NCBI GenBank assembly: GCA_023393115.1
Contig: JAEWMS010000006.1
Location: 1-64,000, forward strand
Direction: 5' to 3'
Source of the DNA: Bacillota bacterium
GTDB lineage: Bacteria; Bacillota; Clostridia; Acetivibrionales; DSM-1351
DNA length: 64,000 nt
The position numbers and the translations under genes are program-made. Below are positions 9,283 through 18,430 of this stretch, one piece after another (positions within the stretch are counted from its first letter, which is position 1; the number at the start of each line of letters is the position of its first letter). Under the pieces are notes generated by a model that made no database searches, was not told the DNA's origin, and saw only the letters and a list, made by a program, of their open reading frames with translations.

Positions 9283-10167
9283 TCATTCTTTAACAGATCC
9301 CAGAGTAATTCCGGTTATAAAATATTTTTGGAGGAACGGATAAACTATAAGAACAGGAACCATCGCAATAAAAACTTTGGCTGCGTTCAAAGATTTGTTG
9401 TTGAGCTGTGAGGAAAGCTTAATCTCTTCAGTGGTCATTCTTGTAGGATCCAAATTCACTACCAATTGTTGTATATATGTCTGAAGCGGATAATTCGACT
9501 GTTTTGTGTTAAGGACCAACCCCTGAAAGAATTCATTCCAGTGACCTACTATTGTAAATAGCGTTATGGTTGCAATTACAGGTCCTGACAATGGTATGTA
9601 AATCTGAAGGAAAATCCTCCAAGGTCCGGCTCCATCAACATAAGCTGCTTCCTCCAATGCAGGAGGAAGGTTTCTGAAAAAGTTTACAATTAGTATTACA
9701 TTAAATATGGGGAGGCCACCTGCAAGGGCAAGGCCCCAGATGGAATCAATAAGCCCGTAGCTTCGTATAGTAATATACCATGGAATTATTCCACCATTAA
9801 AAATCATGCAAAAAACCAATACCCACATATGTGCATTCCTGTGAGGAAGCTGTTTTCCGGTTTTTGACAACGGATATGCAGAAAGTAAGGTAACTCCTAC
9901 TCCAACCAAGGTTCCAAGAATAACCCTTTTTACTGATACTAAGAATGATGTAAAGAAAGCTGTTTCAGCGAGAATCTTCTCGTAAGAAAGTAAATTGAAG
10001 CCTATGGGCCAAAATGAAACAGCCCCTGCATTTACTGCACCCTTTTCGCTTAGGGACACCATTAAGACATACCATAGAGGAAGCAAACATATAAGTGTAA
10101 TAAAAATAAGAATAATCACATTAGCAAAATCAAATATTTTTGAACCTAAACTTTTCTGTTCAATCAA
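9283..10167 (-). CDS. Sugar ABC transporter permease (LplC/YtcP type)
   Basis: This 294-residue inner-membrane permease has six predicted TM helices and the EAA loop (EEAAYVDGAG) that contacts the ATPase. It belongs to the CUT1 MalG-like group. It appears to start with TTG, with GGGGTGA a few bases upstream; the next in-frame ATG would remove the first TM helix. It lies 22 bases after the companion permease and forms the heterodimeric channel with it. Confidence 0.9.
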   Translation of the reverse strand: MIEQKSLGSKIFDFANVIILIFITLICLLPLWYVLMVSLSEKGAVNAGAVSFWPIGFNLLSYEKILAETAFFTSFLVSVKRVILGTLVGVGVTLLSAYPLSKTGKQLPHRNAHMWVLVFCMIFNGGIIPWYITIRSYGLIDSIWGLALAGGLPIFNVILIVNFFRNLPPALEEAAYVDGAGPWRIFLQIYIPLSGPVIATITLFTIVGHWNEFFQGLVLNTKQSNYPLQTYIQQLVVNLDPTRMTTEEIKLSSQLNNKSLNAAKVFIAMVPVLIVYPFLQKYFITGITLGSVKE

Positions 10168-10189
10168 AACAGTTCACCCCACCCAATAG

Positions 10190-11080
10190 TTAAAATATTT
10201 TGTACCCGGTAAATCTGTCTGCCATAAAATAGCTGACAGCAATCAAAACAAAACTGACAACTGATTTGAGAAGACCAACTCCAGTTGCAAGACTGAACTG
10301 AAGGTCAACAAGACCTGCGCGGTACACCCATGTGTCAATTATATCGCCAGTAGAATAAACCAGTGGGTTATACAGGTTGAAAATCTGGTCAAATCCTGCA
10401 TTAAGAACATTTCCCAGAGAAAGAATAGCTAAAAGTATAATGGTAGAACTTATTCCAGGAAGAGTAATGTGAAGAAGCCGCTTAAAGCGTCCTGAGCCAT
10501 CAATAGCAGCAGATTCGTGAAGTGCTGGATCAATTCCTGTCAGCGCTGCAAGATAAATTACCGCATTATATCCGAAATTCTTCCATATATCAGTGCCAAT
10601 GACAAGAGGCTTGAACATTTCAGCTTTTCCGAAAAACAATATTGGATCGATTCCGAATAATTGCAGCAGGCTATTAACTGGTCCATAATACCCGAATATT
10701 GTTAGTATTATATTTGAAAAAATAACCCATGACAGGAAGTACGGTAGGTAGACCAACGTCTGAATTGGTCTTTTAAGCTTTTTTATGACTAACTCGTTTA
10801 GGAGCAGCGCAAAAATCAAAGGTACAAGAAGATTTCCAATCATTTTTCCTACTGCAATAATTACAGTATTCAAAAATACCTGTTTAATATCAGGCATGGC
10901 GAACATGTACCGGAAATTCTCCAGACCTATCCATTCGGACTTAAGAATACCCAAACCCGGGTTGAAATCCTGGAATGCAATTACAATCCCGAACATAGGC
11001 ACAATACTGAATAAGATCAACCAGATATAACCAGGAGCCATCATCAGATAATAATGTTTCAAGAATTTTTTATTATACAT
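10190..11080 (-). CDS. Sugar ABC transporter permease (LplB type)
   Basis: This 296-residue MalF-like permease of the CUT1 family has six TM helices and an EAA-like loop (HESAAIDGSG). GGAGGG precedes the ATG. It is the second gene of the operon, 166 bases after the response regulator. That gap contains an inverted repeat (11104-11126, arms CAGATAC/GTATCTG) with no T run, so a regulator-binding site or internal promoter is possible there. Confidence 0.9.
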   Translation of the reverse strand: MYNKKFLKHYYLMMAPGYIWLILFSIVPMFGIVIAFQDFNPGLGILKSEWIGLENFRYMFAMPDIKQVFLNTVIIAVGKMIGNLLVPLIFALLLNELVIKKLKRPIQTLVYLPYFLSWVIFSNIILTIFGYYGPVNSLLQLFGIDPILFFGKAEMFKPLVIGTDIWKNFGYNAVIYLAALTGIDPALHESAAIDGSGRFKRLLHITLPGISSTIILLAILSLGNVLNAGFDQIFNLYNPLVYSTGDIIDTWVYRAGLVDLQFSLATGVGLLKSVVSFVLIAVSYFMADRFTGYKIF

Positions 11081-11103
11081 CTCAGTAGTGCCCTCCCACT
11101 AAT

Positions 11104-11126
11104 CAGATACTTTGTAACCGTATCTG
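11104..11126. promoter_or_regulatory. Inverted repeat before the lplB-like permease
   Basis: Perfect seven-base arms CAGATAC and GTATCTG are separated by nine bases. They lie upstream of the permease start and after the response regulator stop. There is no T run on either strand. A binding site for the AraC-type regulator is one possibility, unproven. Confidence 0.3.
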
Positions 11127-11246
11127 TGCGTTGTTTACTACTTGAGTGTAACATGAAGTGACGTTCTTGATGTATAGAGGGGTGTTGCGGAATTAAAGTA
11201 ATTTTTTCTTATTACTTTTAAATAAAAACTATATTAATTCACCTAA

Positions 11247-12335
11247 TCAAGAGTGTTGTTTGATTTTTATATAACATTTGTCATGTTCCATCTGTTTTCT
11301 ATATTCTCCGGGAGTCATTCCGGATAGCTCACAAAAAACACGAATGAAGTAGTTTACATCTTCATAGCCCACTGCTTGAGATATATCAGCCACAAGAGAA
11401 TCTCCTACAGCTAGAAGTTCTTTTGCAGCCCGTACCCTCTCCATACGTACAAATTCTTTAAATGCTAGTCCTGTATGTTTTTTGAAACTAACTGAAAAAT
11501 AGCTGCGGCTGAGATTAACTTGTCTAGCAACATCCTCCGCATTGAGAGATCCTCCAAGATTCTGCTTTACATAAATTACCGACTTTAGAATACATACCTG
11601 CATATTATCAAGTCTTAATTCTGTGGCTGCCTTACAATATAATTCATCTCGGAAATTCTTAAGCCAAAGAAAAAAATCCTCGGGTTTGTGATATTCGACA
11701 ATTTCTTTTTCAGGCATTCCTATACATTCCTCTACGTTACGGACCAGAGGCAGTAAAGAGTGTTCGACTTTTCTGACAGAAACCGTCATTTCTGTTGTAT
11801 GGTTACACAATTGTTCAAACAGCGAATCATCATACAACCAATACATTTCCTTCCACTTCCCGATGAGTTGATTCCATCCTTTATCTCCATCTGTCGGCAT
11901 TATGCAAGCTGATAATCCGTCCTGTGTTTTTTGAGATTTACCGTACCTTGCTTCAATATTACTAATTTTGCTGCTGATACGGCCAAGTAACATATCGCAG
12001 TCTATTGTTTCCATCTGCATTTTTGAGATATAGTCAATTGCACCCATTCTTAACGCTGACTGTACATAATGGAAGTCTTCATGAAAAGTTAAAACTACAA
12101 AAAGAAGATCAGGAAATAGTATATTGCATTTTTCCATAAGGGAAATACCATCCATCACAGGCATATCCAAGTCGACAAACGCAATATCAGCCTGCAACCC
12201 CTCAAGAAGTTCAAGTGCCTGCGCACCATTTTGGGCCTCACCCACAACGGTCATACCATACTTATCCCATGGTAACATTGATATGATCCCTCTTCTTGCC
12301 AATTTATCATCATCAATTATTAATACTTTGTACAT
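11247..12335 (-). CDS. AraC-type response regulator, YesN type
   Basis: This 362-residue regulator has an N-terminal receiver domain (acidic residues IDDD at 7-10, phosphoacceptor Asp55 in FVDLDMP) and a C-terminal AraC/XylS double helix-turn-helix (about 255-355). It should be phosphorylated by the YesM-type kinase at the operon end and activate transcription of the permease and binding-protein genes. GGAGGA precedes the ATG. The order regulator, permease, permease, binding protein, kinase is a common clostridial and Paenibacillus layout for oligosaccharide uptake. Confidence 0.92.
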   Translation of the reverse strand: MYKVLIIDDDKLARRGIISMLPWDKYGMTVVGEAQNGAQALELLEGLQADIAFVDLDMPVMDGISLMEKCNILFPDLLFVVLTFHEDFHYVQSALRMGAIDYISKMQMETIDCDMLLGRISSKISNIEARYGKSQKTQDGLSACIMPTDGDKGWNQLIGKWKEMYWLYDDSLFEQLCNHTTEMTVSVRKVEHSLLPLVRNVEECIGMPEKEIVEYHKPEDFFLWLKNFRDELYCKAATELRLDNMQVCILKSVIYVKQNLGGSLNAEDVARQVNLSRSYFSVSFKKHTGLAFKEFVRMERVRAAKELLAVGDSLVADISQAVGYEDVNYFIRVFCELSGMTPGEYRKQMEHDKCYIKIKQHS

Positions 12336-12540
12336 GACTATCCTCCGTTAACAGAACAAGAATTATTTTACCATGTTACCAATGTGTTCCTCATTTACCA
12401 CTGATTTTATTCTAATAATGCCCGTGGATTTTTGTCAAGTTAGATTACTATCGTTTAATATTTATGTTAACTCTTTATCACCTAATCGCATATATTGAAA
12501 TAGAATAACATATTCCTATTTTAGGTATGGTGGTGAATTT

Positions 12541-13203
12541 ATGACAAATGAGAGTTTTTATTATACCGAAGATTTTGATGATAGGCAGATACCCGGCAAA
12601 TCATATTTAAGAGTTTTTCATGCTGCACCAGGTGCTCCGGAAGTAGATATTTATGCAAACGGTAGGATTATTGCAAGACGAATAGCCTTCGGTCAATTCA
12701 CAGACTACATTTCGGTTGATGCGGGAACATATACAATTGAAGCCTTTCCGGTTGGATTGCAGACTTCACCGATTTTAAGAGTAAATCTTCCTGTTAGTGA
12801 AGAGAAGGTCTTCACTCTGGCGGTTATAGGTCTCCTGCCAAGGATAGGTATTCTACCCGTGGAAGACGTATATGAACCGGTTACTCCTGGTAGGACAAAT
12901 GTACGCTTTGTTAACCTGTCCCCAAATGCACCTGGCTTAAGTCTGTCTTTACGGGGAGGCTTGGAGCTTTTTTCCGATATAAACTACACAGAGGTCAGTG
13001 ATTACAGGGCATTACTTCCTGGCAGGTATAACCTTGTTGTTACTCCTACAGGTACCCAAACGGTTGTTGTAAACCTGCCCAATGTTAGACTTCTTCCCAG
13101 AAGAAATGTAACTTTCTATACTGTAGGAATGTTTGGACAACAGCCTTCTTCACTGGAGGTATATATACCGTTGGATGGAACTACCTACTTAAGAGATTTT
13201 TAG
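12541..13203 (+). CDS. DUF4397 domain protein
   Basis: This 220-residue protein consists of DUF4397 beta-sandwich repeats: a YLRVFHAAPGAPEVDIYANG segment at about residues 22-41 and a second, similar NVRFVNLSPNAPGLSL segment at about 120-135. It has no signal peptide or TM helix. DUF4397 is often found in surface or matrix proteins, but the function is unknown. GGTGGTGAA precedes the ATG. It is transcribed divergently from the sugar-uptake operon. Upstream, GCATATAT and CATATTCC elements are loosely like a sporulation sigma promoter, which is weak evidence. Confidence 0.75.
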   Translation: MTNESFYYTEDFDDRQIPGKSYLRVFHAAPGAPEVDIYANGRIIARRIAFGQFTDYISVDAGTYTIEAFPVGLQTSPILRVNLPVSEEKVFTLAVIGLLPRIGILPVEDVYEPVTPGRTNVRFVNLSPNAPGLSLSLRGGLELFSDINYTEVSDYRALLPGRYNLVVTPTGTQTVVVNLPNVRLLPRRNVTFYTVGMFGQQPSSLEVYIPLDGTTYLRDF

Positions 13204-13252
13204 TCGTTACCCCCATAACACTAATCCACCAGTTAATAAATAACAAAAATAT

Positions 13253-13295
13253 AGCCGTAACTATAAGGAAATCATTAATCCCATAGTTCACGGCT
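13253..13295. terminator. Bidirectional terminator
   Basis: AGCCGT-AACTAT pairs with ATAGTT-ACGGCT (one bulged C) around an 18-base loop. It is flanked by T-rich sequence on both strands and lies between the convergent DUF4397 and asnS genes. Confidence 0.7.
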
Positions 13296-13373
13296 CTATT
13301 TTAAACCAATAAATTTGCTATATATTAATTCCTATACGCTCCATAATATAACACTCGCCTGGCACAAGTCCTC

Positions 13374-14768
13374 CTAGAAATCACAATTTCCTGTGGTTCT
13401 AGGGAATGGTATTACATCTCTGATGTTGGTAATACCTGTCAGGTACATAATAGCTCGTTCAAAGCCCAGTCCGAAGCCCGCATGCTTCGTTCCGCCATAC
13501 TTTCTTAATTCAAGATACCACCAGTAGTCTTCTTTTTTGAGTCCCATATCATCCATTTTCTTTTCAAGAACATCCAGACGCTCTTCTCTTTGGCTGCCCC
13601 CAATGATTTCACCAACACCTGGTACAAGTAGATCCATAGCAGCCACGGTTTTGTCATCTTCATTGATTCTCATATAAAAAGCCTTGATTTCTTTTGGATA
13701 ATCGGTAACAAAAACAGGTTTCTTGAATATTTGTTCAGTAATATACCTTTCATGCTCTGTTTGCAGGTCACTTCCCCATTCAACCGGATATTCGAAATTA
13801 TCCTTGTTCTTTTGCAGCAACTCTATAGCCTCGGTATAGGTTATGTGTGCAAAATCAGAGTTTACAACGTTATTCAAGCGCTCCAACAAGGTCTTATCAA
13901 CAAAGCTATTGAAAAACTCCATCTCTTCCGGGGCATTCTCCATAACGTAGTTAATAATATACTTCAACATATCCTCAGCCAGCATCATATCATCCTTTAG
14001 ATCTGAAAAGGCGATTTCAGGCTCAATCATCCAAAACTCTGCTGCGTGGCGGGCTGTATTGGAATTTTCCGCTCTGAAAGTAGGACCAAAGGTATAGATA
14101 TTCTTGAAGGCCAGCGCATATGCCTCTCCGGTAAGCTGTCCGCTTACTGTCAGACTGGTTTCCTTCTCAAAGAAATCCTGTGAGTAATCAATACTTCCAT
14201 CCTGTTTTTTCGGTGGATTAATAGCATCCAGTGTGCTAACCCTGAACATCTGTCCCGCACCTTCAGCATCACTTCCTGTAATCAATGGGGTGTGCACATA
14301 AACAAAGCCTCTCTCCTGAAAGAATTTGTGAATTGCAAAGGCCGCCAATGATCTCACTCTGAAAACGGCTGAAAATGTATTTGTTCTAGGCCTTAAATGG
14401 GCTATGGTTCTTAAGAATTCAAAGGAATGTCTCTTTTTTTGCAGCTGATAGTCGGTAGGGCAGTAATTCTCAATAGCAATACGGGTTGCTTTCAACTCAA
14501 AAGGTTGCTTTGCATTTGGCGTTTCCACAAGTTCACCTTCAACCTCTATAGCCGAACCAACAGTCAGTTTTGCAACTTCCTTGAAGTTTTCCAGCTTGCC
14601 TTCTTCAAATACAATCTGAAGATTTCTAAAAAATGTACCATCATTTAATTCAATAAATCCAAAGGTTTTAGAATCACGAACAGTTTTTACCCATCCGGGT
14701 ACGGTTATTATCTTTCCGATATAGTCCTGTGGTGATCTGAAAAGTTTTTTTATTTCTGAATAACTCAT
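13374..14768 (-). CDS. asnS: Asparaginyl-tRNA synthetase
   Basis: This 464-residue class IIb synthetase charges tRNA-Asn. An N-terminal OB-fold anticodon-binding domain (about residues 15-105) is followed by the catalytic core with motif 2 (FRAENSNTARH) and motif 3 (GFGLGFERAIMYLTG). The start at 14768 has GGAG six bases upstream and gives the usual family length; an ATG four codons earlier lacks a good site. It lies 152 bases after asnA on the same strand, so synthesis of asparagine and its use are encoded together. No T-box leader was found in front of either gene. Confidence 0.95.
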   Translation of the reverse strand: MSYSEIKKLFRSPQDYIGKIITVPGWVKTVRDSKTFGFIELNDGTFFRNLQIVFEEGKLENFKEVAKLTVGSAIEVEGELVETPNAKQPFELKATRIAIENYCPTDYQLQKKRHSFEFLRTIAHLRPRTNTFSAVFRVRSLAAFAIHKFFQERGFVYVHTPLITGSDAEGAGQMFRVSTLDAINPPKKQDGSIDYSQDFFEKETSLTVSGQLTGEAYALAFKNIYTFGPTFRAENSNTARHAAEFWMIEPEIAFSDLKDDMMLAEDMLKYIINYVMENAPEEMEFFNSFVDKTLLERLNNVVNSDFAHITYTEAIELLQKNKDNFEYPVEWGSDLQTEHERYITEQIFKKPVFVTDYPKEIKAFYMRINEDDKTVAAMDLLVPGVGEIIGGSQREERLDVLEKKMDDMGLKKEDYWWYLELRKYGGTKHAGFGLGFERAIMYLTGITNIRDVIPFPRTTGNCDF

Positions 14769-14920
14769 TCTAATCTCCATTCCGCTTTATACAGCGTCAT
14801 AAAAAGTAATTAATTCCATCATAACTAATATTATTCCAAATATTAATAAAGTTAAAGTATTTACTATGATTTATTTAAGATTAACATCATTTTAATTGCA
14901 TATTTTCAGCCAATTTATGA

Positions 14921-15931
14921 TTATAGAAGCTCAATACTGCTTTCGGAGCACTCTTTAATCATTTCTTCACTCCAGACAGAAGACTGAACCTCACCTATAT
15001 GTGCTTTCCCAAGGAAAAACATGCAGATTCTGGACTGTCCGATTCCTCCTCCAATAGTGTAAGGAAGCTCCCTGTTAATAAGCTGAGTGTGGAAAGGAAG
15101 ATTCTTTCTGTCCTCACAGCCTGCTTTCTTTAATTGAACCATAAGTGAATCCTCATCAACTCTTATTCCCATTGAGGATACTTCATAAGCAATATCAAGA
15201 ACGGGATAATAGAAAACTATATCTCCATTTAATCCCCAATCGTCATAGTCAGGAGCTCTTCCGTCATGTTTTTCACCCGATTTAAGGGTATCACCGATTT
15301 TCATTATGAATATTGCCTTCTTTTCCTTTGCAAGCATTCTTTCTCTTTCTTTTGGAGTTAATTGGGGATACATATCCTCAAGCTCCTGTGTTGTTACAAA
15401 GAAAATATCTTCGGGTAAATAACGTGTGAGTGAAGGGTATAAACCTGTAATATAGCTTTCAGTTCTTTTGAAAACTGAAAAGATTTGTCTTACAATACTC
15501 TTTAATGTTTCTTCGGTGCGCTGACTTTTATCAATAATTCTCTCCCAGTCCCACTGATCTACATAAACTGAGTGAAGGTTATCAAGATCTTCATCTCTTC
15601 TAATGGCATTCATATCTGTATATAAACCTTCGCCTGAAGAAAAACCGTAACGTTTGAGGGCCATTCTCTTCCATTTTGCAAGGGAATGCACAACTTCAAC
15701 TGTACCTCCACCAATACCTTTAACATCAAAGGAAACCGGTCTCTCGACACCATTCAGATTATCATTCAACCCTGTTTCAGGCTTTACAAATAATGGTGCA
15801 GAAACTCTGGTAAGCTTCAATTCCTTTGCAAGTTCACTTTCAAAATAATCTTTTATCTGCTTGATGGCCACTTCTGTTCTTCTAATGTCAAGGCTGGATT
15901 TATAGCCATCCGGTTTAGAAATATTACTCAT
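14921..15931 (-). CDS. asnA: Aspartate--ammonia ligase (asparagine synthetase A)
   Basis: This 336-residue enzyme makes asparagine from aspartate, ammonia and ATP. It has the AsnA architecture related to class II synthetases, including VYVDQWDWE (about 123-131) and the C-terminal GGGIGQSR. The chosen start at 15931 has CAGGAGGA upstream and matches the usual length of about 330; the frame is open for 20 more codons upstream without a site. It is probably co-transcribed with asnS. Confidence 0.95.
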   Translation of the reverse strand: MSNISKPDGYKSSLDIRRTEVAIKQIKDYFESELAKELKLTRVSAPLFVKPETGLNDNLNGVERPVSFDVKGIGGGTVEVVHSLAKWKRMALKRYGFSSGEGLYTDMNAIRRDEDLDNLHSVYVDQWDWERIIDKSQRTEETLKSIVRQIFSVFKRTESYITGLYPSLTRYLPEDIFFVTTQELEDMYPQLTPKERERMLAKEKKAIFIMKIGDTLKSGEKHDGRAPDYDDWGLNGDIVFYYPVLDIAYEVSSMGIRVDEDSLMVQLKKAGCEDRKNLPFHTQLINRELPYTIGGGIGQSRICMFFLGKAHIGEVQSSVWSEEMIKECSESSIELL

Positions 15932-16054
15932 AAATTCCTCCTGATAAACATTTATTATTTTAATTGAATTCAAATAATTGCAAGATGACAAATTATAAAA
16001 ATCATTTTATCACATATCCATCTATAAATAAAACACCAATAAGCAAATAAAATA

Positions 16055-16097
16055 ATAAACACCGGTAAAATCAATATATGATCTTACTAGTGTTTAT
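16055..16097 (-). terminator. Terminator after icd
   Basis: Fourteen-base arms (ATAAACACCGGTAA / TTACTAGTGTTTAT) pair with one mismatch and one wobble. On the minus strand the stem is followed by T-rich sequence, just beyond the icd stop. Confidence 0.65.
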
Positions 16098-16174
16098 AAT
16101 TTAGATAATATTATGTTTCAATAAAAGCAGGTATAGTTATATAAATTTATAATATAGTAAAGTAAAAACTAACC

Positions 16175-17380
16175 TTATATTGCATCAAAGGTCTTTTTTA
16201 CTTCCTTGAGGAAATCTTCTGTATTAACAGTTTTTATTTCCTTCAGGTCGGAAAGTAACGCTAGATCCTTTGTCATTACTCCGTTTTCGATTGTCTGAAT
16301 TGAAGCCTTATCCATCTTGTCAGCAAACTCAACCAGTTCTTTTATGTCATCCAGTTCTCCTCTTTTACGCAATGCGCCGGTCCAGGCGAACAAGGTTGCC
16401 ATAGAGTTTGTGGAGGTTTCCTGTCCCTTCAGATGCTGGTAGTAATGGCGCTGTACAGTTCCGTGAGCTGCTTCATATTCATAGTAGCCTTCAGGTGAAA
16501 CCAATATTGAAGTCATCATTGCAAGGCTTCCGAATGCGGTTGCAACCATATCGGACATAACGTCCCCATCATAGTTTTTGCAGGCCCAGATAAATCCACC
16601 CTCGGAGCGTACAACGCGGGCAACCGCATCATCAATAAGAGTGTAGAAGTATTCAATACCTGCTGCCTTAAACTTGTCGTCATATTCCTTCTCATATATT
16701 TCCTGGAAGATATCCTTGAAGGTATGGTCATATTTCTTTGAAATGGTATCCTTGGTTGCAAACCAGATGTCCTGCTTCTGATCCAATGCATAGTTAAAGC
16801 AGGATCTTGCAAAGCTTTCAATGGACTTGTCTATATTATGCATTCCAAGTATGACTCCCGCTCCATCAAAATCGTGTATAGTCTGTCTGGTTTCTTCACC
16901 CTTTTCATTTGTAAATACCAGCTCAGCCTTTCCTGCTCCGGGAACACGATATTCCACATCTCTGTACACATCGCCGTACGCATGTCTTGCAATGGTTATT
17001 GGCTTAGCCCAGGTCTTAACAAAGGGCTTGACACTGTTCAGAAGTATAGGCGCGCGGAAAACAGTTCCGTCAAGGATTGCTCTTATGGTTCCATTTGGGC
17101 TCTTCCACATTTCAGTAAGGTTATATTCCTTAACTCTTTCTGCATTTGGTGTGATAGTAGCACATTTTACTGCAACTCCATATTTCTTGGTAGCAATTGC
17201 AGAGTCAATGGTTACCTGGTCTCCGGTTTTTTCTCTGTACTCCAGACCCAAGTCATAATACTCTGTCTTGAGATCAATATACGGCAGTAATAATATATCC
17301 TTTATCATTTGCCAGATAACTCTGGTCATTTCGTCTCCATCCATTTCAACCAGAGGAGTTTTCATAATAATTTTAGCCAT
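16175..17380 (-). CDS. icd: NADP-dependent isocitrate dehydrogenase
   Basis: This 401-residue enzyme converts isocitrate to 2-oxoglutarate and CO2. The N-terminus (VEMDGDEMTRVIWQMIKD) and the overall sequence match the homodimeric, eukaryote-like NADP-IDH subfamily rather than the E. coli type. The start at 17380 is seven bases from AAGGAG; an ATG two codons earlier is too close to that site. With citrate synthase it gives an oxidative branch to glutamate. It has its own terminator. Confidence 0.94.
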   Translation of the reverse strand: MAKIIMKTPLVEMDGDEMTRVIWQMIKDILLLPYIDLKTEYYDLGLEYREKTGDQVTIDSAIATKKYGVAVKCATITPNAERVKEYNLTEMWKSPNGTIRAILDGTVFRAPILLNSVKPFVKTWAKPITIARHAYGDVYRDVEYRVPGAGKAELVFTNEKGEETRQTIHDFDGAGVILGMHNIDKSIESFARSCFNYALDQKQDIWFATKDTISKKYDHTFKDIFQEIYEKEYDDKFKAAGIEYFYTLIDDAVARVVRSEGGFIWACKNYDGDVMSDMVATAFGSLAMMTSILVSPEGYYEYEAAHGTVQRHYYQHLKGQETSTNSMATLFAWTGALRKRGELDDIKELVEFADKMDKASIQTIENGVMTKDLALLSDLKEIKTVNTEDFLKEVKKTFDAI

Positions 17381-17627
17381 ACACATGCTCCTTTTACTAA
17401 ATAATTTATTTTTGTATTATTTCAAAATCTTTATTGTTATATTTTTCACACTTCATTCATTAATATAGCATACTAAAGGGCTGAATGTAAATGGCACATA
17501 GTAAAGTTTGTAATAATGGCTATATCATACTCATTTTGACTCTTTACACATCAAAAATTATCCATAACTGTTTTAGCTATATTAGCTAATTACTATATGT
17601 CTAAATTCTTTAAGGAGGATTGACTTA

Positions 17628-18204
17628 ATGATTATCAGTCCCTGCGTACTCCCTGTATCCCCGAAAAGCAACTTATGAGGAATTTCTTGAGCTTTCAGAA
17701 AGCAGCGAGGAGCGGTATGAGTATATTGACGGAGAAATATACCTCCTAGCTTCACCAAAAAACACTCATCAGCAAGTTTTAGGGGAACTGTTCGGTATTT
17801 TTTATACATGGTTCAAGGGTAAAAAATGCAGACCTATGCTGGCTCCCTACGACATAACACTAAAGCGTAATAAGGAAAATATAAACGTGGTGCAGCCCGA
17901 TTTGATGGTTATATGTGACCTCAAGGAAAATCTCAACGAAAAGGATTATTATACGGGTGTTCCCTCCCTTATGATTGAAATCCTATCAGAAAGCAGTAGA
18001 GGTAAGGATGCAGTTAAAAAGCTGGACCTATATATGTCCACAGGAGTTAAAGAATACTGGATTGTGAACCTCTTCAACAAGGAGATCAATGTATTCCTTT
18101 TTGATAATTATGATGTTGTGAAAAGTTCTACCTATAAAAACAATGAAAAAGTGGTCTCATTCCTTTTTGAAGGACTGGAAGTAGATCTTGAAAGTATATT
18201 TTAA
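17628..18204 (+). pseudogene. Uma2-family (DUF820) protein gene with an N-terminal frameshift
   Basis: Uma2/DUF820 proteins have a PD-(D/E)XK nuclease-like fold and are of unclear cellular role. AAGGAGGA and an ATG at 17628 open a 16-codon frame that ends at TGA 17676-17678. The +1 frame, open from 17632, encodes the rest: ATYEEFLELSE, the EYIDGEIYLLASP segment, VQPDLMVICDL, and MIEILSESSRGKDAVKKLDL near the C-terminus. Removing one C from the C4 run or one A from the A4 run near 17659-17667 would join the frames and give about 191 residues. The disruption may be a real mutation, a sequencing error or, less likely, programmed frameshifting. Within the shifted frame the first in-frame ATG is at 17836, too late for a complete domain. 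Confidence 0.75.
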
Positions 18205-18381
18205 CCTTGGTCAAATTCAATTAACATAAATTTGAGTGGGGGTAATCAATAATGAAAATGAACTTGATATAGCTTCAGTGATTAAATTCAAAGAAGAATT
18301 AGTAGATTATATCTCTTCAATAACTTAAACTTAGTCAATTTATCAGGAATAATTCTCTTCTATCCCTTAATTGGTAATATA

Positions 18382-18399
18382 CGGGCCCCGCAGGGCCCG
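18382..18399. terminator. GC-rich hairpin without a T run
   Basis: CGGGCCC and GGGCCCG form a perfect seven-base stem with a CGCA loop between the convergent Uma2 and glucan synthase genes. Neither side has a T run, so termination is inferred only from its position and stability. Confidence 0.45.
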
Positions 18400-18430
18400 C
18401 AAGTGTTGAAGTTAGAATGTTATCCTACTA

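Noticed and set aside
13374..16174. T-box leader before asnA or asnS
   Set aside because: Both genes are frequent T-box targets, but the conserved AGGGTGGNACCGCG core is absent upstream of either gene.
17582..17809. Minus-strand ORF of 75 codons opposite the Uma2 start
   Set aside because: The plus strand here encodes conserved Uma2 sequence and the minus ORF has no ribosome binding site.
18236..18328. Thirty-codon GTG-started ORF after the Uma2 gene
   Set aside because: No ribosome binding site for that start, no recognisable family, and the better-placed ATG nearby gives only six codons.
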